Source of the DNA: Limibacterium fermenti
Lineage (GTDB): Bacteria; Bacteroidota; Bacteroidia; Bacteroidales; Dysgonomonadaceae
Reading direction: 5' to 3'
Assembly: GCF_041902845.1 (NCBI RefSeq)
Contig: NZ_CP159486.1
Coordinates: 3,534,001 to 3,598,000 of the forward strand
Length of the DNA stretch: 64,000 bases
Below are positions 17,551 through 26,543 of this stretch, in pieces. Under the pieces are notes generated by a model. It did not search any database. It was not told the DNA's origin and worked only from the letters and a program-made list of their open reading frames with translations. The first letter of the stretch is position 1; every line of letters starts with the position of its first letter. The position numbers were made by a program, and so were the translations under genes.

Positions 17551-19254
17551 ATGAAAAAAATAAGTTATTGGCTATCGGCATTGCTAATGCTGTTCGTTTG
17601 GTCTTCTTGCGAGAAAGACAATCCCGGGGAAACTCCCGATGTGAAATTTCCGAAGTTTTTATATGCCACTCCTGCCGACCAAAGTGTGGATGTGCTGCTC
17701 GACACGGAAATATCAGCCGTGTACAATACCGATATCGCCTTGAATGAAACGATTCCGGTAACGGTCAACGACCAACAAGCAACCGTGACCGTGCAGGCTC
17801 GGAAATTGATTTTCACCATTGCATTGGAAAAGAATAAGACGTATCAAATATCTATTCCGAAAGGCGCGGTGAAAAACGCCAAAGGCGAAGCCGCGGAGGC
17901 CGTATCGTTTTCCTTCTCTACGGTAGCCGACTCGAAGCGTTACGAAGCCGAAGAGGCGGCGTTAACCAACGGCGCGGTGGTAGAAAGTGCTCTAAGCGGT
18001 TACTCAGGAACCGGATATGTGAATCAAAAAGACGGCGATATTTCGTTCAAAGTGACGCTTCCCGAAGAGGGAAAATATACGCTCTCTTTCCGTTATTCCA
18101 ACGGGAACAGTAAGAAAGAGAACGATTTGGTGGTGAACGGAACGCCATTATCGACGGTTGTTTTCGATGCCACGAATGAATGGCGAACGATCTCCGTGAA
18201 TAAGGTTTCGCTGAAAACCGGGGAAAACACGATTCTCATCAAAAAGAATTGGGGATGGATCAACCTCGATTATATCGAAATTGCTCCGGCCGGCGAAGAT
18301 ATTCCTTTTCATATCGCGGCGAATTTGGTGACCCCGTCGGCCTCCAAAGAAGCCGTAAACGTATATGAATTTCTGAAGGAGAACTTCGGACAAAAAGTGA
18401 TTTCCGGCGCGATGGCGAATTACAGCACGGGCATTGAAGAGGCACAATGGATGTTTGACAACACGGGCAAATGGCCGGCATTAGCGGGGTTCGACCTCAT
18501 CAATTACACGACCTCTTGGGGTGTAAGCCCTTATACGCAGATGACCGCCAACGTGAAAAACTGGTGGAACGAAAACGGCCTTGTTTCCATTATGTGGCAT
18601 TGGCGCGACCCGCTGAAACAGTCCGATGAATTTTATACGGAAAAAACAACCTTCGACGTGTCGAAAATCAGCGATACGAACTCGGAGGAATATCAAGCGA
18701 TGATAACCGATATCGATGCGATAGCAGGGTATCTAAAACAATTTAAAGAGGCCGGTATTCCCATTCTCTGGCGGCCGTTGCACGAAGCGGCGGGCGCATG
18801 GTTCTGGTGGGGCGCCAAGGGAGCCGGGCCGTGTAAAACGTTGTGGAAACTCATGTTCGACCGGCTGGTTCATCATCACGGACTGAACAATCTGATTTGG
18901 GTATGGACGAGCGATGCGTCCGACACGGCGTTGGACTGGTATCCGGGAGATGAGTATGTCGATATTATCGGCATGGATATTTATCCGGGAGAAAATCAAC
19001 ACGGTTCACAGTATATCGCTTTCGATAAGGTAAAAAGCTTGTACGAAGGACGAAAAATAGTCACGCTTAGCGAATGCGGATCGATCCCTTCCATCGAATC
19101 GATGTTTGAATACGGCGACACATGGTCGTGGTTCATGCCGTGGAACGGCGATTACACCCGATCGGACAGTCATAACGGCGCGACCTATTTCTCGAGCCTG
19201 CTCACTAACGAAAAAGTGATTACAAGAGATAAAATGCCGAGCTTGAAAGAATAA
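17551..19254 (+). CDS. Multidomain GH26 mannanase with Ig-like and CBM35/CBM6-like domains
   Basis: 567 aa. Lipoprotein signal ends at WSSC. Residues about 30-130 form a Big_5/SbsA-type Ig-like domain (PADQSVDVLLDTEISAVYNT). Residues about 132-250 form a CBM35/CBM6-type module (RYEAEEAALTNGAVVE, SGTGYVNQK, WINLDYIEI). The rest is GH26, with acid/base E412 in RPLHEAAGAWFWWG and nucleophile E508 in LSECGS. It differs in architecture from the shorter GH26 at 15113, which suggests a surface enzyme working on polymer and a second enzyme working on shorter chains (inference). Confidence 0.9.
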   Translation: MKKISYWLSALLMLFVWSSCEKDNPGETPDVKFPKFLYATPADQSVDVLLDTEISAVYNTDIALNETIPVTVNDQQATVTVQARKLIFTIALEKNKTYQISIPKGAVKNAKGEAAEAVSFSFSTVADSKRYEAEEAALTNGAVVESALSGYSGTGYVNQKDGDISFKVTLPEEGKYTLSFRYSNGNSKKENDLVVNGTPLSTVVFDATNEWRTISVNKVSLKTGENTILIKKNWGWINLDYIEIAPAGEDIPFHIAANLVTPSASKEAVNVYEFLKENFGQKVISGAMANYSTGIEEAQWMFDNTGKWPALAGFDLINYTTSWGVSPYTQMTANVKNWWNENGLVSIMWHWRDPLKQSDEFYTEKTTFDVSKISDTNSEEYQAMITDIDAIAGYLKQFKEAGIPILWRPLHEAAGAWFWWGAKGAGPCKTLWKLMFDRLVHHHGLNNLIWVWTSDASDTALDWYPGDEYVDIIGMDIYPGENQHGSQYIAFDKVKSLYEGRKIVTLSECGSIPSIESMFEYGDTWSWFMPWNGDYTRSDSHNGATYFSSLLTNEKVITRDKMPSLKE

Positions 19255-19336
19255 CGGCTCGGGGATTCCCAAGAATTTCACCCCTCATAATTAGTTGAAG
19301 GAAACAAAAAGTTAATTACGAATAAACAGGAAAAAA

Positions 19337-20515
19337 ATGAGCGATTCTATAAAAAGACGTTTAGAAAGTATTACGGCGGAATATGAAAAACTGCTTTCTA
19401 TAAAGAACGAACCGGAATTATACGGCAACGGAATCTTTGAGCGATATAAAAACCCCGTCCTTACGGCCGCCCATGTGCCCGTTTTTTGGAAATACGATTT
19501 CGATGAAACCTCGAATCCTTTTTTCATGGAACGCATCGGCATCAATGCGACCATGAATGCAGGGGCCATCAAATGGCAGGGAAAATATTTGTTAGTCGTG
19601 CGGGTGGAAGGCGCCGACCGGAAGTCGTTTTTCGCGATGGCCGAAAGCCCCAACGGAATCGATAATTTCCGGTTTTGGGATTATCCAATCAGCATTCCCG
19701 AAAACGGCGATCCGGCAACCAACCTGTATGATATGCGCCTCACGCAGCATGAGGACGGCTGGATCTACGGCCTGTTCTGCGTGGAACGTTTCGACGAAAC
19801 CGCCGAACAGGGGGATTTGTCGAAGGCGAAGGCTACCGCCGGCATCGTGCGCACAAAAGACTTTAAAACGTGGGAGCGTCTGCCGGATGTGGAATCGACC
19901 AGCCAGCAACGCAATGTGGTTCTTCATCCGGAATTCGTAAACGGCAAATACGCCCTATATACGCGTCCGCAAGACGGATTTATCAATGCCGGAAGCGGAT
20001 TGGGCATCGGCTGGGCGTTGGTGGACGATATCACCCGCGCCGTCATCACCGAGGAAACCATCGTCGACCGACGGTTTTATCATACCATCAAAGAACTGAA
20101 AAACGGCGAGGGTCCTGCACCGATTAAAACCCCGAAAGGATGGGTTCATTTGGCCCATGGTGTGAGAGCATGTGCCGCGGGACTCAGATATGTATTATAT
20201 TTGTATATGACTTCGCTGGAAGACCCTTCGAAGTTGATCGCCTCGCCCGGTGGTTATTTCATGGCGCCCGAGGGGGAAGAACGGATCGGGGACGTGTCGA
20301 ATGTATTGTTCAGTAACGGTTGGATTGCAGACAATGACGGCACCGTCTTCATCTATTATGCCTCGTCCGACACCCGCATGCATGTGGCGACATCGTCGGT
20401 GGAACGCCTGGTCGATTATTGCTTGCATACGCCGGAAGACGGTTTAAGCAGTCACGCTTCGGTGGAGACATTAAGCCGGCAAATCAGGAAAAATCTAGCA
20501 ATGGATAATGGATAA
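19337..20515 (+). CDS. 4-O-beta-D-mannosyl-D-glucose phosphorylase (GH130 subfamily 1)
   Basis: 392 aa, cytoplasmic (no signal). It matches the GH130_1 pattern: KNPVLTAAHVPVFWKYDF, NPFFMERIGINATMNAGAI, and the catalytic Asp132 in NLYDMRLTQHEDGW. Conserved phosphate-pocket residues lie in RNVVLHPEF and TPKGWVHLAHGVR. Known reaction in Bacteroides fragilis: Man-beta-1,4-Glc plus phosphate gives mannose-1-phosphate plus glucose. The symporter and 2-epimerase genes follow, completing the known mannobiose pathway. The last residues (AMDNG) and stop are encoded by heptamer array B, so the true C-terminus may have been extended by the repeat. Confidence 0.93.
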   Translation: MSDSIKRRLESITAEYEKLLSIKNEPELYGNGIFERYKNPVLTAAHVPVFWKYDFDETSNPFFMERIGINATMNAGAIKWQGKYLLVVRVEGADRKSFFAMAESPNGIDNFRFWDYPISIPENGDPATNLYDMRLTQHEDGWIYGLFCVERFDETAEQGDLSKAKATAGIVRTKDFKTWERLPDVESTSQQRNVVLHPEFVNGKYALYTRPQDGFINAGSGLGIGWALVDDITRAVITEETIVDRRFYHTIKELKNGEGPAPIKTPKGWVHLAHGVRACAAGLRYVLYLYMTSLEDPSKLIASPGGYFMAPEGEERIGDVSNVLFSNGWIADNDGTVFIYYASSDTRMHVATSSVERLVDYCLHTPEDGLSSHASVETLSRQIRKNLAMDNG

Positions 20516-20548
20516 TGGACAATGAGGGCTGAAGACCGGAGACTGGAG
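20500..20548 (+). repeat. Heptamer array B (AATGGAT to ACTGGAG), 7 units
   Basis: Phase-constant units: AATGGAT twice, AATGGAC, AATGAGG, GCTGAAG, ACCGGAG, ACTGGAG. The monomer changes along the array while the 7-bp period holds. It overlaps the final codons of the phosphorylase and fills the gap up to the symporter start. Confidence 0.85.
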
Positions 20549-20557
20549 ACAAATAAT

Positions 20558-21958
20558 ATGATAAAATTGAAAGAGAAGATAGGATATGGTTTCGGCGACG
20601 CGGCATCGTCGATGTTCTGGAAACTGTTCGGGATGTACTTGCTGTTTTTCTATACGGATGTGTTCGGGATGGAAGCGGCAGCCGTGGGTACGATGTTTCT
20701 CATCACCCGCGTGTGGGACTCGTTTTTCGACCCGGTGGTGGGCGTGGTAGCCGACCGCACACAAACGCGCTGGGGAAAATTCCGTCCCTATCTGCTGTTT
20801 TTAGCGATTCCTTTCGCGGTAATCGGTATCTTCACTTTTTTCACTCCCGCGTTCTCTTCTTCCGGTAAGGCCGTTTACGCCTACGTCACCTACTCGTTGA
20901 TGATGATTGTTTATTCCGGCATCAATGTGCCTTACGCCTCGTTGTTGGGGGTAATGAGCCCGGATCCGAAAGACCGGAACGTGCTCTCGACCTTCCGCAT
21001 GACTTTCGCTTATATCGGAAGCTTTGTCACGCTGTTGATGTTTATGCCGATGGTCAACTATTTCAGCGGAAACAGTAAAGCGATAGAAGACCAACAACAC
21101 GGATGGTTTATGGCCGTTGTCGTCATCGGGATTGCCTGCGCTCTTTTGTTCCTCCTTTGTTTCGCCCTGACCAACGAACGGGTGAAGCCGATTAAGGAAA
21201 AGCAGGCGCCGTTGATCGACGACTTAAAAGACCTGATCAAAAACCGGCCGTGGTGGATCCTGCTGGGTGCGGGTGTCTCGGCGCTCATCTTTAATTCTAT
21301 CCGCGACGGTGCAACGATTTATTATTTTAAATATTTTGTCGATGAGGATGCTTTCGGCACCATTCGATTGCTAAATATACCCTTCGTGCTGAGCGGACTC
21401 TATTTGGCCTTGGGACAAGCGGCAAACATACTGGGTGTGATTCTCGCCGCGCCGATCAGTAACCGAATCGGTAAACGCTACACCTATATGAGCGCCATGG
21501 CGCTCGCCACCGTCTTGAGCATCCTCTTTTACAGCCTCGACAGCAACGATATCACCCTCATCTTTACGCTTCAGGTGTTGATAAGCATCTGTGCGGGAAG
21601 TATCTTTCCGTTGCTTTGGTCGATGTATGCCGACTGCGCCGATTATTCCGAAGTTAAGACCGGCAACCGGGCAACCGGATTGATATTCAGTTCGTCTTCC
21701 ATGAGCCAGAAATTGGGATGGGCCATCGGAACGGCTATGACGGGATGGTTGCTGGCTTACTTCGGCTTCGAAGCCAATCAGGTGCAAAACGCCTCGGTCA
21801 TCAGCGGCATCAAAATGTTCATGAGCATATTCCCGGCCGTAGGGACGCTTCTTTCGGTAGTCTTTATCTATTTTTATCCGCTGACGGAAAATAAATTGAA
21901 AGAGATTACGGCGGAGTTGGAAATAAGAAGAAACAAATCAACCGATGAACGGATTTAA
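20558..21958 (+). CDS. GPH-family (MelB-like) sugar:cation symporter, probable mannobiose importer
   Basis: 466 aa from the ATG at 20558; an earlier ATG at 20522 lies in the heptamer array and is not used. Twelve hydrophobic segments can be counted. The GPH signature is at the N-terminus: YGFGDAASSMFWKLFGMYLL, then FYTDVFG and RVWDSFFDPVVGVVADRTQTRWGKFRPY. It sits in the inner membrane and should import mannobiose or longer manno-oligosaccharides with Na+ or H+ (role inferred from its position between the phosphorylase and the epimerase). The last 14 bp overlap the epimerase start, so translation is probably coupled. Confidence 0.9.
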   Translation: MIKLKEKIGYGFGDAASSMFWKLFGMYLLFFYTDVFGMEAAAVGTMFLITRVWDSFFDPVVGVVADRTQTRWGKFRPYLLFLAIPFAVIGIFTFFTPAFSSSGKAVYAYVTYSLMMIVYSGINVPYASLLGVMSPDPKDRNVLSTFRMTFAYIGSFVTLLMFMPMVNYFSGNSKAIEDQQHGWFMAVVVIGIACALLFLLCFALTNERVKPIKEKQAPLIDDLKDLIKNRPWWILLGAGVSALIFNSIRDGATIYYFKYFVDEDAFGTIRLLNIPFVLSGLYLALGQAANILGVILAAPISNRIGKRYTYMSAMALATVLSILFYSLDSNDITLIFTLQVLISICAGSIFPLLWSMYADCADYSEVKTGNRATGLIFSSSSMSQKLGWAIGTAMTGWLLAYFGFEANQVQNASVISGIKMFMSIFPAVGTLLSVVFIYFYPLTENKLKEITAELEIRRNKSTDERI

Positions 21959-23135
21959 AAAGGAACTGACGGAAAATATCCTGCCCTTCTGGTCGGAGAA
22001 AATGATCGACAACGAGCACGGCGGCTTTTACGGCCGCATCGACGGACACGACGTGCTGCATCGTCAGGCAAACAAAGGCGCCATCCTCAACGCGCGTATA
22101 TTATGGACCTTTTCGGCCGCCTACCGCTTGTTGAAAAACGAGAAATACCGCCGCACGGCGCAACGCGCCTTTGACTATATCGTCCGGCATTTCATCGACA
22201 AGGAATACGGCGGCGCTTACTGGGAACTGGATTACCAGGGGAACCCCGTAAACACCAAAAAACAAACGTACGTGCAGGGGTTTATGCTCTATGGTTTTTC
22301 GGAATTTTACCGCGCTACGGGCGATTCGCAAGCCTTGCAACGCGCCGTCGATTGTTTTCATTGGATAGAAGATTATCGCGACCGGCAGCACGGGGGCTAT
22401 TTCGAGGCGTTTACCCGCGACTGGCAACCGATAGACGATATGCGCCTGAGCGATAAAGATGCCAACGAGAAGAAGAGCATGAACACGCACTTGCATATCC
22501 TGGAACCCTACACCAACCTGCTGCGTGTGTGGAAAAACGACGAACTGGCAACGGCGCAGCGCCGGCTCATCGACTTGTTTACGCAAAAGATTCTCGACCG
22601 GCGCACTCATCACTTGAGTTTGTTTTTCGATGAAGCATGGCAGGTAAAATCGTCGGTCATATCGTATGGTCACGATATCGAATGTTCTTGGCTTCTTTAC
22701 GAAGCCGCCGAAGTATTAAGCGACACCACGCTTATGGAACCGATACGGCAACGGTCGCTGGAAATAGCCGAGGCGGCGACGGAAGGCTTACAGTCCGACG
22801 GAAGCTTACTGTACGAAAAAGACGGGAATCATGAAGACCGTGAGCGGCACTGGTGGGTGCAGGCCGAGGCGGTCGTCGGATTCATGACCGCTTACGCTAA
22901 TTCCGGCGAAAGCCGCTATAAGGACGCAGCCGCCGGTGCCTGGCGATATATCCGCACGCAGCTCATCGACCCGCAGCACGGAGAATGGTATTGGAGCCGC
23001 CTTGCCGACGGGAGCATCAACTGCAAGGATGATAAAGCCGGGTTCTGGAAATGTCCTTACCATAACGGCCGCTTATGCATGGAAATGATTGAGCGGTTTC
23101 AATCAAGACAGGCGACCGATGACCGGAGACATTAG
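21945..23135 (+). CDS. Cellobiose/mannobiose 2-epimerase (AGE superfamily)
   Basis: 396 aa, the usual length for cellobiose 2-epimerases. An (alpha/alpha)6-barrel of the N-acylglucosamine 2-epimerase fold, with the family motifs NENILPFW-like start (LTENILPFWSEKM), GGFYGRIDG, KGAILNARILWTFSAAYR, YVQGFMLYGFSEFYR, SMNTHLHILEPYTNLLRVW, SYGHDIECSWLLYEAAE and ERHWWVQAEAVVGF, which supply the catalytic histidines. It converts Man-beta-1,4-Man to Man-beta-1,4-Glc in the cytoplasm, the substrate of the GH130 enzyme. It starts 14 bp inside the symporter gene. Its stop codon (TAG, 23133-23135) is part of a heptamer of array C. Confidence 0.94.
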   Translation: MNGFKKELTENILPFWSEKMIDNEHGGFYGRIDGHDVLHRQANKGAILNARILWTFSAAYRLLKNEKYRRTAQRAFDYIVRHFIDKEYGGAYWELDYQGNPVNTKKQTYVQGFMLYGFSEFYRATGDSQALQRAVDCFHWIEDYRDRQHGGYFEAFTRDWQPIDDMRLSDKDANEKKSMNTHLHILEPYTNLLRVWKNDELATAQRRLIDLFTQKILDRRTHHLSLFFDEAWQVKSSVISYGHDIECSWLLYEAAEVLSDTTLMEPIRQRSLEIAEAATEGLQSDGSLLYEKDGNHEDRERHWWVQAEAVVGFMTAYANSGESRYKDAAAGAWRYIRTQLIDPQHGEWYWSRLADGSINCKDDKAGFWKCPYHNGRLCMEMIERFQSRQATDDRRH

Positions 23136-23179
23136 ACATTAGACATCATACTTCTTACTTCATACTTCATACTTCATAC
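23131..23179 (+). repeat. Heptamer array C (ATTAGAC/TTCATAC), 7 units
   Basis: ATTAGAC twice, ATCATAC, TTCTTAC, TTCATAC three times, all in one 7-bp phase. The first unit supplies the stop codon of the epimerase. The array fills almost the whole gap to the next gene. Confidence 0.93.
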
Positions 23180-23187
23180 ATCGAAAC

Positions 23188-24369
23188 ATGAACCTATTTA
23201 GAATCCCCCTTTTCATTGTTTGTGGCCTGCTCACCCTGACGGCGAGCAACGCCCAAATCTCCGCCGGCACACCTCCCGGAATCGTTGTGAATCATATCGG
23301 TAAGGAAACCGGACGATACATCGGCTCGCCGTCGTTGTGCGTACTGCCCGACGGCGCCTATATCGCTTCGCACGATGAGTTCGGCCCGCGCTCGTCGGAA
23401 TACCGGTCGGCTCAGACGCTCGTGTTTGAGTCGAAAGACAAAGGCGCTACATGGACAAAGATTGCGCAAATTGACGGACAGTTCTGGTCGAATTTGTTCT
23501 TTCACCACGGCGCACTCTATCTGATGGGAACGAATAAGCATCACGGCAACCTCATTATCCGACAATCGCGCGATGGCGGCCGCAGTTGGACGACACCCTA
23601 TCTGAAATCGAACGGGCTTATCCTCGAAGGCGAATACCATACGGCGCCCATGCCGATGGTCATCCATAACGGCCGAATCTGGCGCGCCGTAGAGTATGCC
23701 ACCGCCTCTACTTCCGATTGGGGAAAGCGGTACAGCGCCATGATGGTGTCGGCGCCCGTCGATACCGATTTGCTTCAGGCCGACAGTTGGCGGAAAACGA
23801 ATTTCCTGCCGTTCGACTCGACTTATTTAAACGGAAATTTCCGGGCATGGCTGGAAGGCAATGCCGTTGTCGATCCTCACGGAAATATGGTGGATATTTT
23901 GCGCGTCGATATCCCGGCAGGCACCTCGGAACAAGCCGCCATCGTACAGATATCGAAAGACGGCACGACCGCTTCGTTCGATCCCGAAACGGGATTCGTC
24001 CCATTCCCCGGAGGAAGCAAAAAGTTCACCATCCGCTATGATGCGAAATCGAAAAAATATTGGACGCTGACGAACGTTCTTTCGCCCGAAAACAAAGACC
24101 GCCATCCCGCCGGCGTGCGCAATCGTCTGGCGTTATGCCACTCGAAAGACTTGCGGAAATGGACGGTCGGGCCCATCATCCTCGAACATCCCGATGTGGA
24201 AAAGCACGGCTTCCAATATATCGATTGGCTCTTCGAAGGCGACGATATCATTTTCCTTTCGCGCACGGCTTACGAGGATGCGGAAGGGGGCGCCAACAAC
24301 AATCACGATGCCAACTTCCTTACTTTTCACCGTATCCCTGATTTCCGGAAGACAGCCGGGAAAAAGTGA
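23188..24369 (+). CDS. Secreted sialidase-fold (BNR-like) protein, likely exo-acting glycosidase
   Basis: 393 aa. Signal peptide ends near SNAQ (residue 23). The protein is a beta-propeller with two sialidase Asp-box-like repeats (SKDKGATWTKIAQ near 90 and SRDGGRSWTTPYL near 135). Other conserved stretches are GSPSLCVLPDGAYIASHDEFG, GEYHTAPMPMVIHNGRIWRA and FRAWLEGNAVVDPHG. It has no clear sialidase FRIP motif and no sialic-acid genes lie nearby, so sialidase activity is not supported. As the last gene of the mannan locus it may act on a side chain or on a non-reducing end; the reaction is unknown. Confidence 0.7.
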   Translation: MNLFRIPLFIVCGLLTLTASNAQISAGTPPGIVVNHIGKETGRYIGSPSLCVLPDGAYIASHDEFGPRSSEYRSAQTLVFESKDKGATWTKIAQIDGQFWSNLFFHHGALYLMGTNKHHGNLIIRQSRDGGRSWTTPYLKSNGLILEGEYHTAPMPMVIHNGRIWRAVEYATASTSDWGKRYSAMMVSAPVDTDLLQADSWRKTNFLPFDSTYLNGNFRAWLEGNAVVDPHGNMVDILRVDIPAGTSEQAAIVQISKDGTTASFDPETGFVPFPGGSKKFTIRYDAKSKKYWTLTNVLSPENKDRHPAGVRNRLALCHSKDLRKWTVGPIILEHPDVEKHGFQYIDWLFEGDDIIFLSRTAYEDAEGGANNNHDANFLTFHRIPDFRKTAGKK

Positions 24370-24711
24370 AGCGATATCCGGGCAAGCCAGGCATGTCGTA
24401 CCGTGCGGAAGAACATTCTGTTCACAAGATGTTGCATAAAGTCATGCATCGCTTTACTTGTGTCAGAGAAAGGGCTTTCGGAGGATGCGACGGCACTTCT
24501 TGTAAGCAGGACTTTATAAAAAGGCACGCGACGATTTACTTATGTTAGAAAAAGGGCTTTTGCAATGAGCGAAAAGACTTTTTTCGAAGAAAACGCGGTA
24601 TAAACGCCTTTTCCCTCACGCCCGGCACGGAACACACCGCATCACACAACCGATACCGGACTATTATTCCATTCTTTCTTCCTTTTTTGGAAAAAGAAAA
24701 ACTAATTTTAG
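24370..24711. other. Gene-free region with a diverged direct repeat
   Basis: No gene. Two imperfect copies of a roughly 36-bp word (24445-24480 and 24528-24563, 83 bp apart, about 28 of 36 bases equal) share TTTACTT, TGT, AGA and AAAGGGCTTT. Each copy contains a small palindrome (GAAAGGGCTTTC; AAAAGGGCTTTT). A 60-codon open frame at 24366-24548 only reads through these copies and is not credible. Confidence 0.5.
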
Positions 24712-24719
24712 TACCTTTG
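24686..24719 (+). promoter_or_regulatory. Bacteroides-type promoter of the amino-sugar glycan cassette
   Basis: TTTG at 24686-24689, 22-bp gap, TACCTTTG at 24712-24719 (full TAnnTTTG match). Predicted start near 24726 and a leader of about 18 nt to the ATG at 24744. Confidence 0.75.
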
Positions 24720-24743
24720 AACCGTTACTAATTTTTCGTTCCA

Positions 24744-25874
24744 ATGCAACGTCAACAAGACACTAAAAAAATAACGGTCACGTCACCGTTGTTGCCTCCG
24801 CTGGAAGAATTCATCCCCTATCTCGAGGATATATGGCGGCGGAAATGGATTACCAATAACGGGCATTATCATCAAGAGCTCGAAAAGGCGCTATGCGAAT
24901 ATCTGCACGTGCCTTATATCAGCCTCTTCACCAATGGCACGCTCCCCCTCATCGCCTCACTGCAAGCCCTGCGTATTACCGGCGAAGTCATCACCACCCC
25001 CTACAGTTTCGTCGCCACGACGCACTCGCTTTGGTGGAACGACATCCGCCCGGTATTCGTAGATATCGACCCGCAGACGGGAAACATCGACCCGGAGCGC
25101 ATCGAGGCAGCCATCACCCCCAAAACGACGGCCATCATGCCCGTACATGTCTACGGCACCCCCTGCGATACGGAAAGGATTCAACGCATCGCCGATATTT
25201 ACGGGCTGAAAGTCATTTATGATGCCGCCCATGCTTTCGCCGTCACCGTCAACGGCCAATCGATACTAAAGGCCGGCGACTTGAGCACGCTCAGCTTCCA
25301 TGCCACCAAAACATACAACACCATCGAGGGTGGCGCTTTGATTTGCCACGACCCTAAAACAAAGCAGCGCATCGATTATCTGAAAAACTTCGGATTTGCG
25401 GGCGAAACAACCGTCGTGGCGCCGGGAATCAACGGCAAAATGGATGAGGTACGCGCCGCCTACGGGTTACTCGAACTGAAATATGTGGGCGGGGCCATCG
25501 AAAAACGGCAACTCCTCGACACGCTCTATCGCGAGCAGTTAGCGGACGTCACCGGCATCTCGTTCTTCGACCGCCAGCCAGGCGTGCAGCCCAATTATTC
25601 CTACTTCCCGGTCTTCGTCGATGCGGCGGCCTACGGCATGTCGCGCGACACGCTCTACACCAGATTGCAGGAACGAAACATTTACGGACGGCGGTATTTT
25701 TACCCGCTGATCAGCGAGTTCCCGACATACAAAGGGCTCCCATCGGCGGCAAAGGACAATTTACCCAATGCCCACCGCTTGGCCGACAGCGTTATCTGCC
25801 TGCCCATCTATCATGACCTCGACCCGCAGGATGTGAAAAGGACTTGCGATGTGATTAAAGAAAATGCAAGATGA
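24744..25874 (+). CDS. DegT/DnrJ/EryC1-family sugar aminotransferase, VioA-like
   Basis: 376 aa. PLP-dependent aminotransferase of the DegT family. The PLP lysine is K189 in FHATKTYNTIEGGAL, and other motifs are WITNNG, SLFTNGTLPLIASLQAL, ITTPYSFVATTHSL, IMPVHVYGTPCD and IYDAAHAF. The N-terminal pattern ITVTSPLLPPLEEFIPYL resembles VioA-type dTDP-4-amino-4,6-dideoxyglucose transaminases, so an amino-dideoxyhexose nucleotide is the likely product (family inference; substrate not proven). Its stop overlaps the start of the acetyltransferase by four bases (ATGA). It is the first gene behind a clear promoter. Confidence 0.82.
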   Translation: MQRQQDTKKITVTSPLLPPLEEFIPYLEDIWRRKWITNNGHYHQELEKALCEYLHVPYISLFTNGTLPLIASLQALRITGEVITTPYSFVATTHSLWWNDIRPVFVDIDPQTGNIDPERIEAAITPKTTAIMPVHVYGTPCDTERIQRIADIYGLKVIYDAAHAFAVTVNGQSILKAGDLSTLSFHATKTYNTIEGGALICHDPKTKQRIDYLKNFGFAGETTVVAPGINGKMDEVRAAYGLLELKYVGGAIEKRQLLDTLYREQLADVTGISFFDRQPGVQPNYSYFPVFVDAAAYGMSRDTLYTRLQERNIYGRRYFYPLISEFPTYKGLPSAAKDNLPNAHRLADSVICLPIYHDLDPQDVKRTCDVIKENAR

Positions 25875-26515
25875 TTATTATCGGCGCCAAAGGATTTGCG
25901 AAAGAGTTGCTCGAGATAGCCGCCCAAAACGGCGAGCTGGAGAATCTGGCTTTTTACGATGATATCAGTCCCGATATGCCGGCGATTTTGTACGGCCGCT
26001 TCCCCGTCTTACGCAACGAAGCGTCGGTGAGGAAGTATTTCGCCGAAACCGACCCGCGTTTTACGATCGGCATCGGGAATCCGTTACTCAGAAAAAAGAT
26101 GTATGACCTCTTTACGGGATGGGGCGGACAGTGTACGGCCACGATTAGCCGCCAGGCCGAAATAGGTAGTTTCAGCGCCGCGGTGGGCGAAGGATGCAAT
26201 ATCCTCTCGGGCGCTAAAATCTCAAACGGGGCATCCATCGGGAAAGCCTGCATTGTGTATTACAACAGTATTATCACCCACGATGTCACGGCAGGCGATT
26301 TTGTGGAAATATCGCCCGGGGCTGTGCTCCTGGGCCATTGCCACATCGGGGACTACACGCACGTCGGCGGCGGAGCCATCGTCCTACCCAACCTCACCGT
26401 GGGCAAGCATGTAAAGATTGCTGCCGGAGCCGTGGTTACCAAAGATGTCCCCGACCACGTGACGGTAGCCGGAGTACCCGCCGTCATCAAAAACAATCCC
26501 GTTACAAACGGGTAG
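25871..26515 (+). CDS. NeuD/PglD/VioB-type sugar O/N-acetyltransferase
   Basis: 214 aa. An N-terminal Rossmann-like domain (MIIIGAKGFAKELLEIA, then YGRFPVLRN) is followed by a left-handed beta-helix of hexapeptide repeats (about 95-205: GCNILSGAKISNGASIGKAC, VTAGDFVEISPGAVLLG, HIGDYTHVGGGAIVLPN, VTKDVPDHVTVAGVPA). This is the architecture of PglD, NeuD and VioB, which acetylate the 4-amino group of nucleotide-linked amino sugars with acetyl-CoA. It overlaps the aminotransferase by 4 bp, so the pair probably makes an NDP-4-acetamido-4,6-dideoxyhexose. Confidence 0.83.
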   Translation: MIIIGAKGFAKELLEIAAQNGELENLAFYDDISPDMPAILYGRFPVLRNEASVRKYFAETDPRFTIGIGNPLLRKKMYDLFTGWGGQCTATISRQAEIGSFSAAVGEGCNILSGAKISNGASIGKACIVYYNSIITHDVTAGDFVEISPGAVLLGHCHIGDYTHVGGGAIVLPNLTVGKHVKIAAGAVVTKDVPDHVTVAGVPAVIKNNPVTNG

Positions 26516-26543
26516 CATTCGTTTCATTCAACATCCGCACGTC

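Noticed and set aside
23188..24369. Annotation as an exo-alpha-sialidase
   Set aside because: Only the propeller and two Asp-box-like repeats are seen. The FRIP motif and sialic-acid genes are absent, and the context is mannan.
24366..24548. 60-codon open frame after the mannan locus
   Set aside because: It covers the two diverged copies of the direct repeat and shows no protein character.
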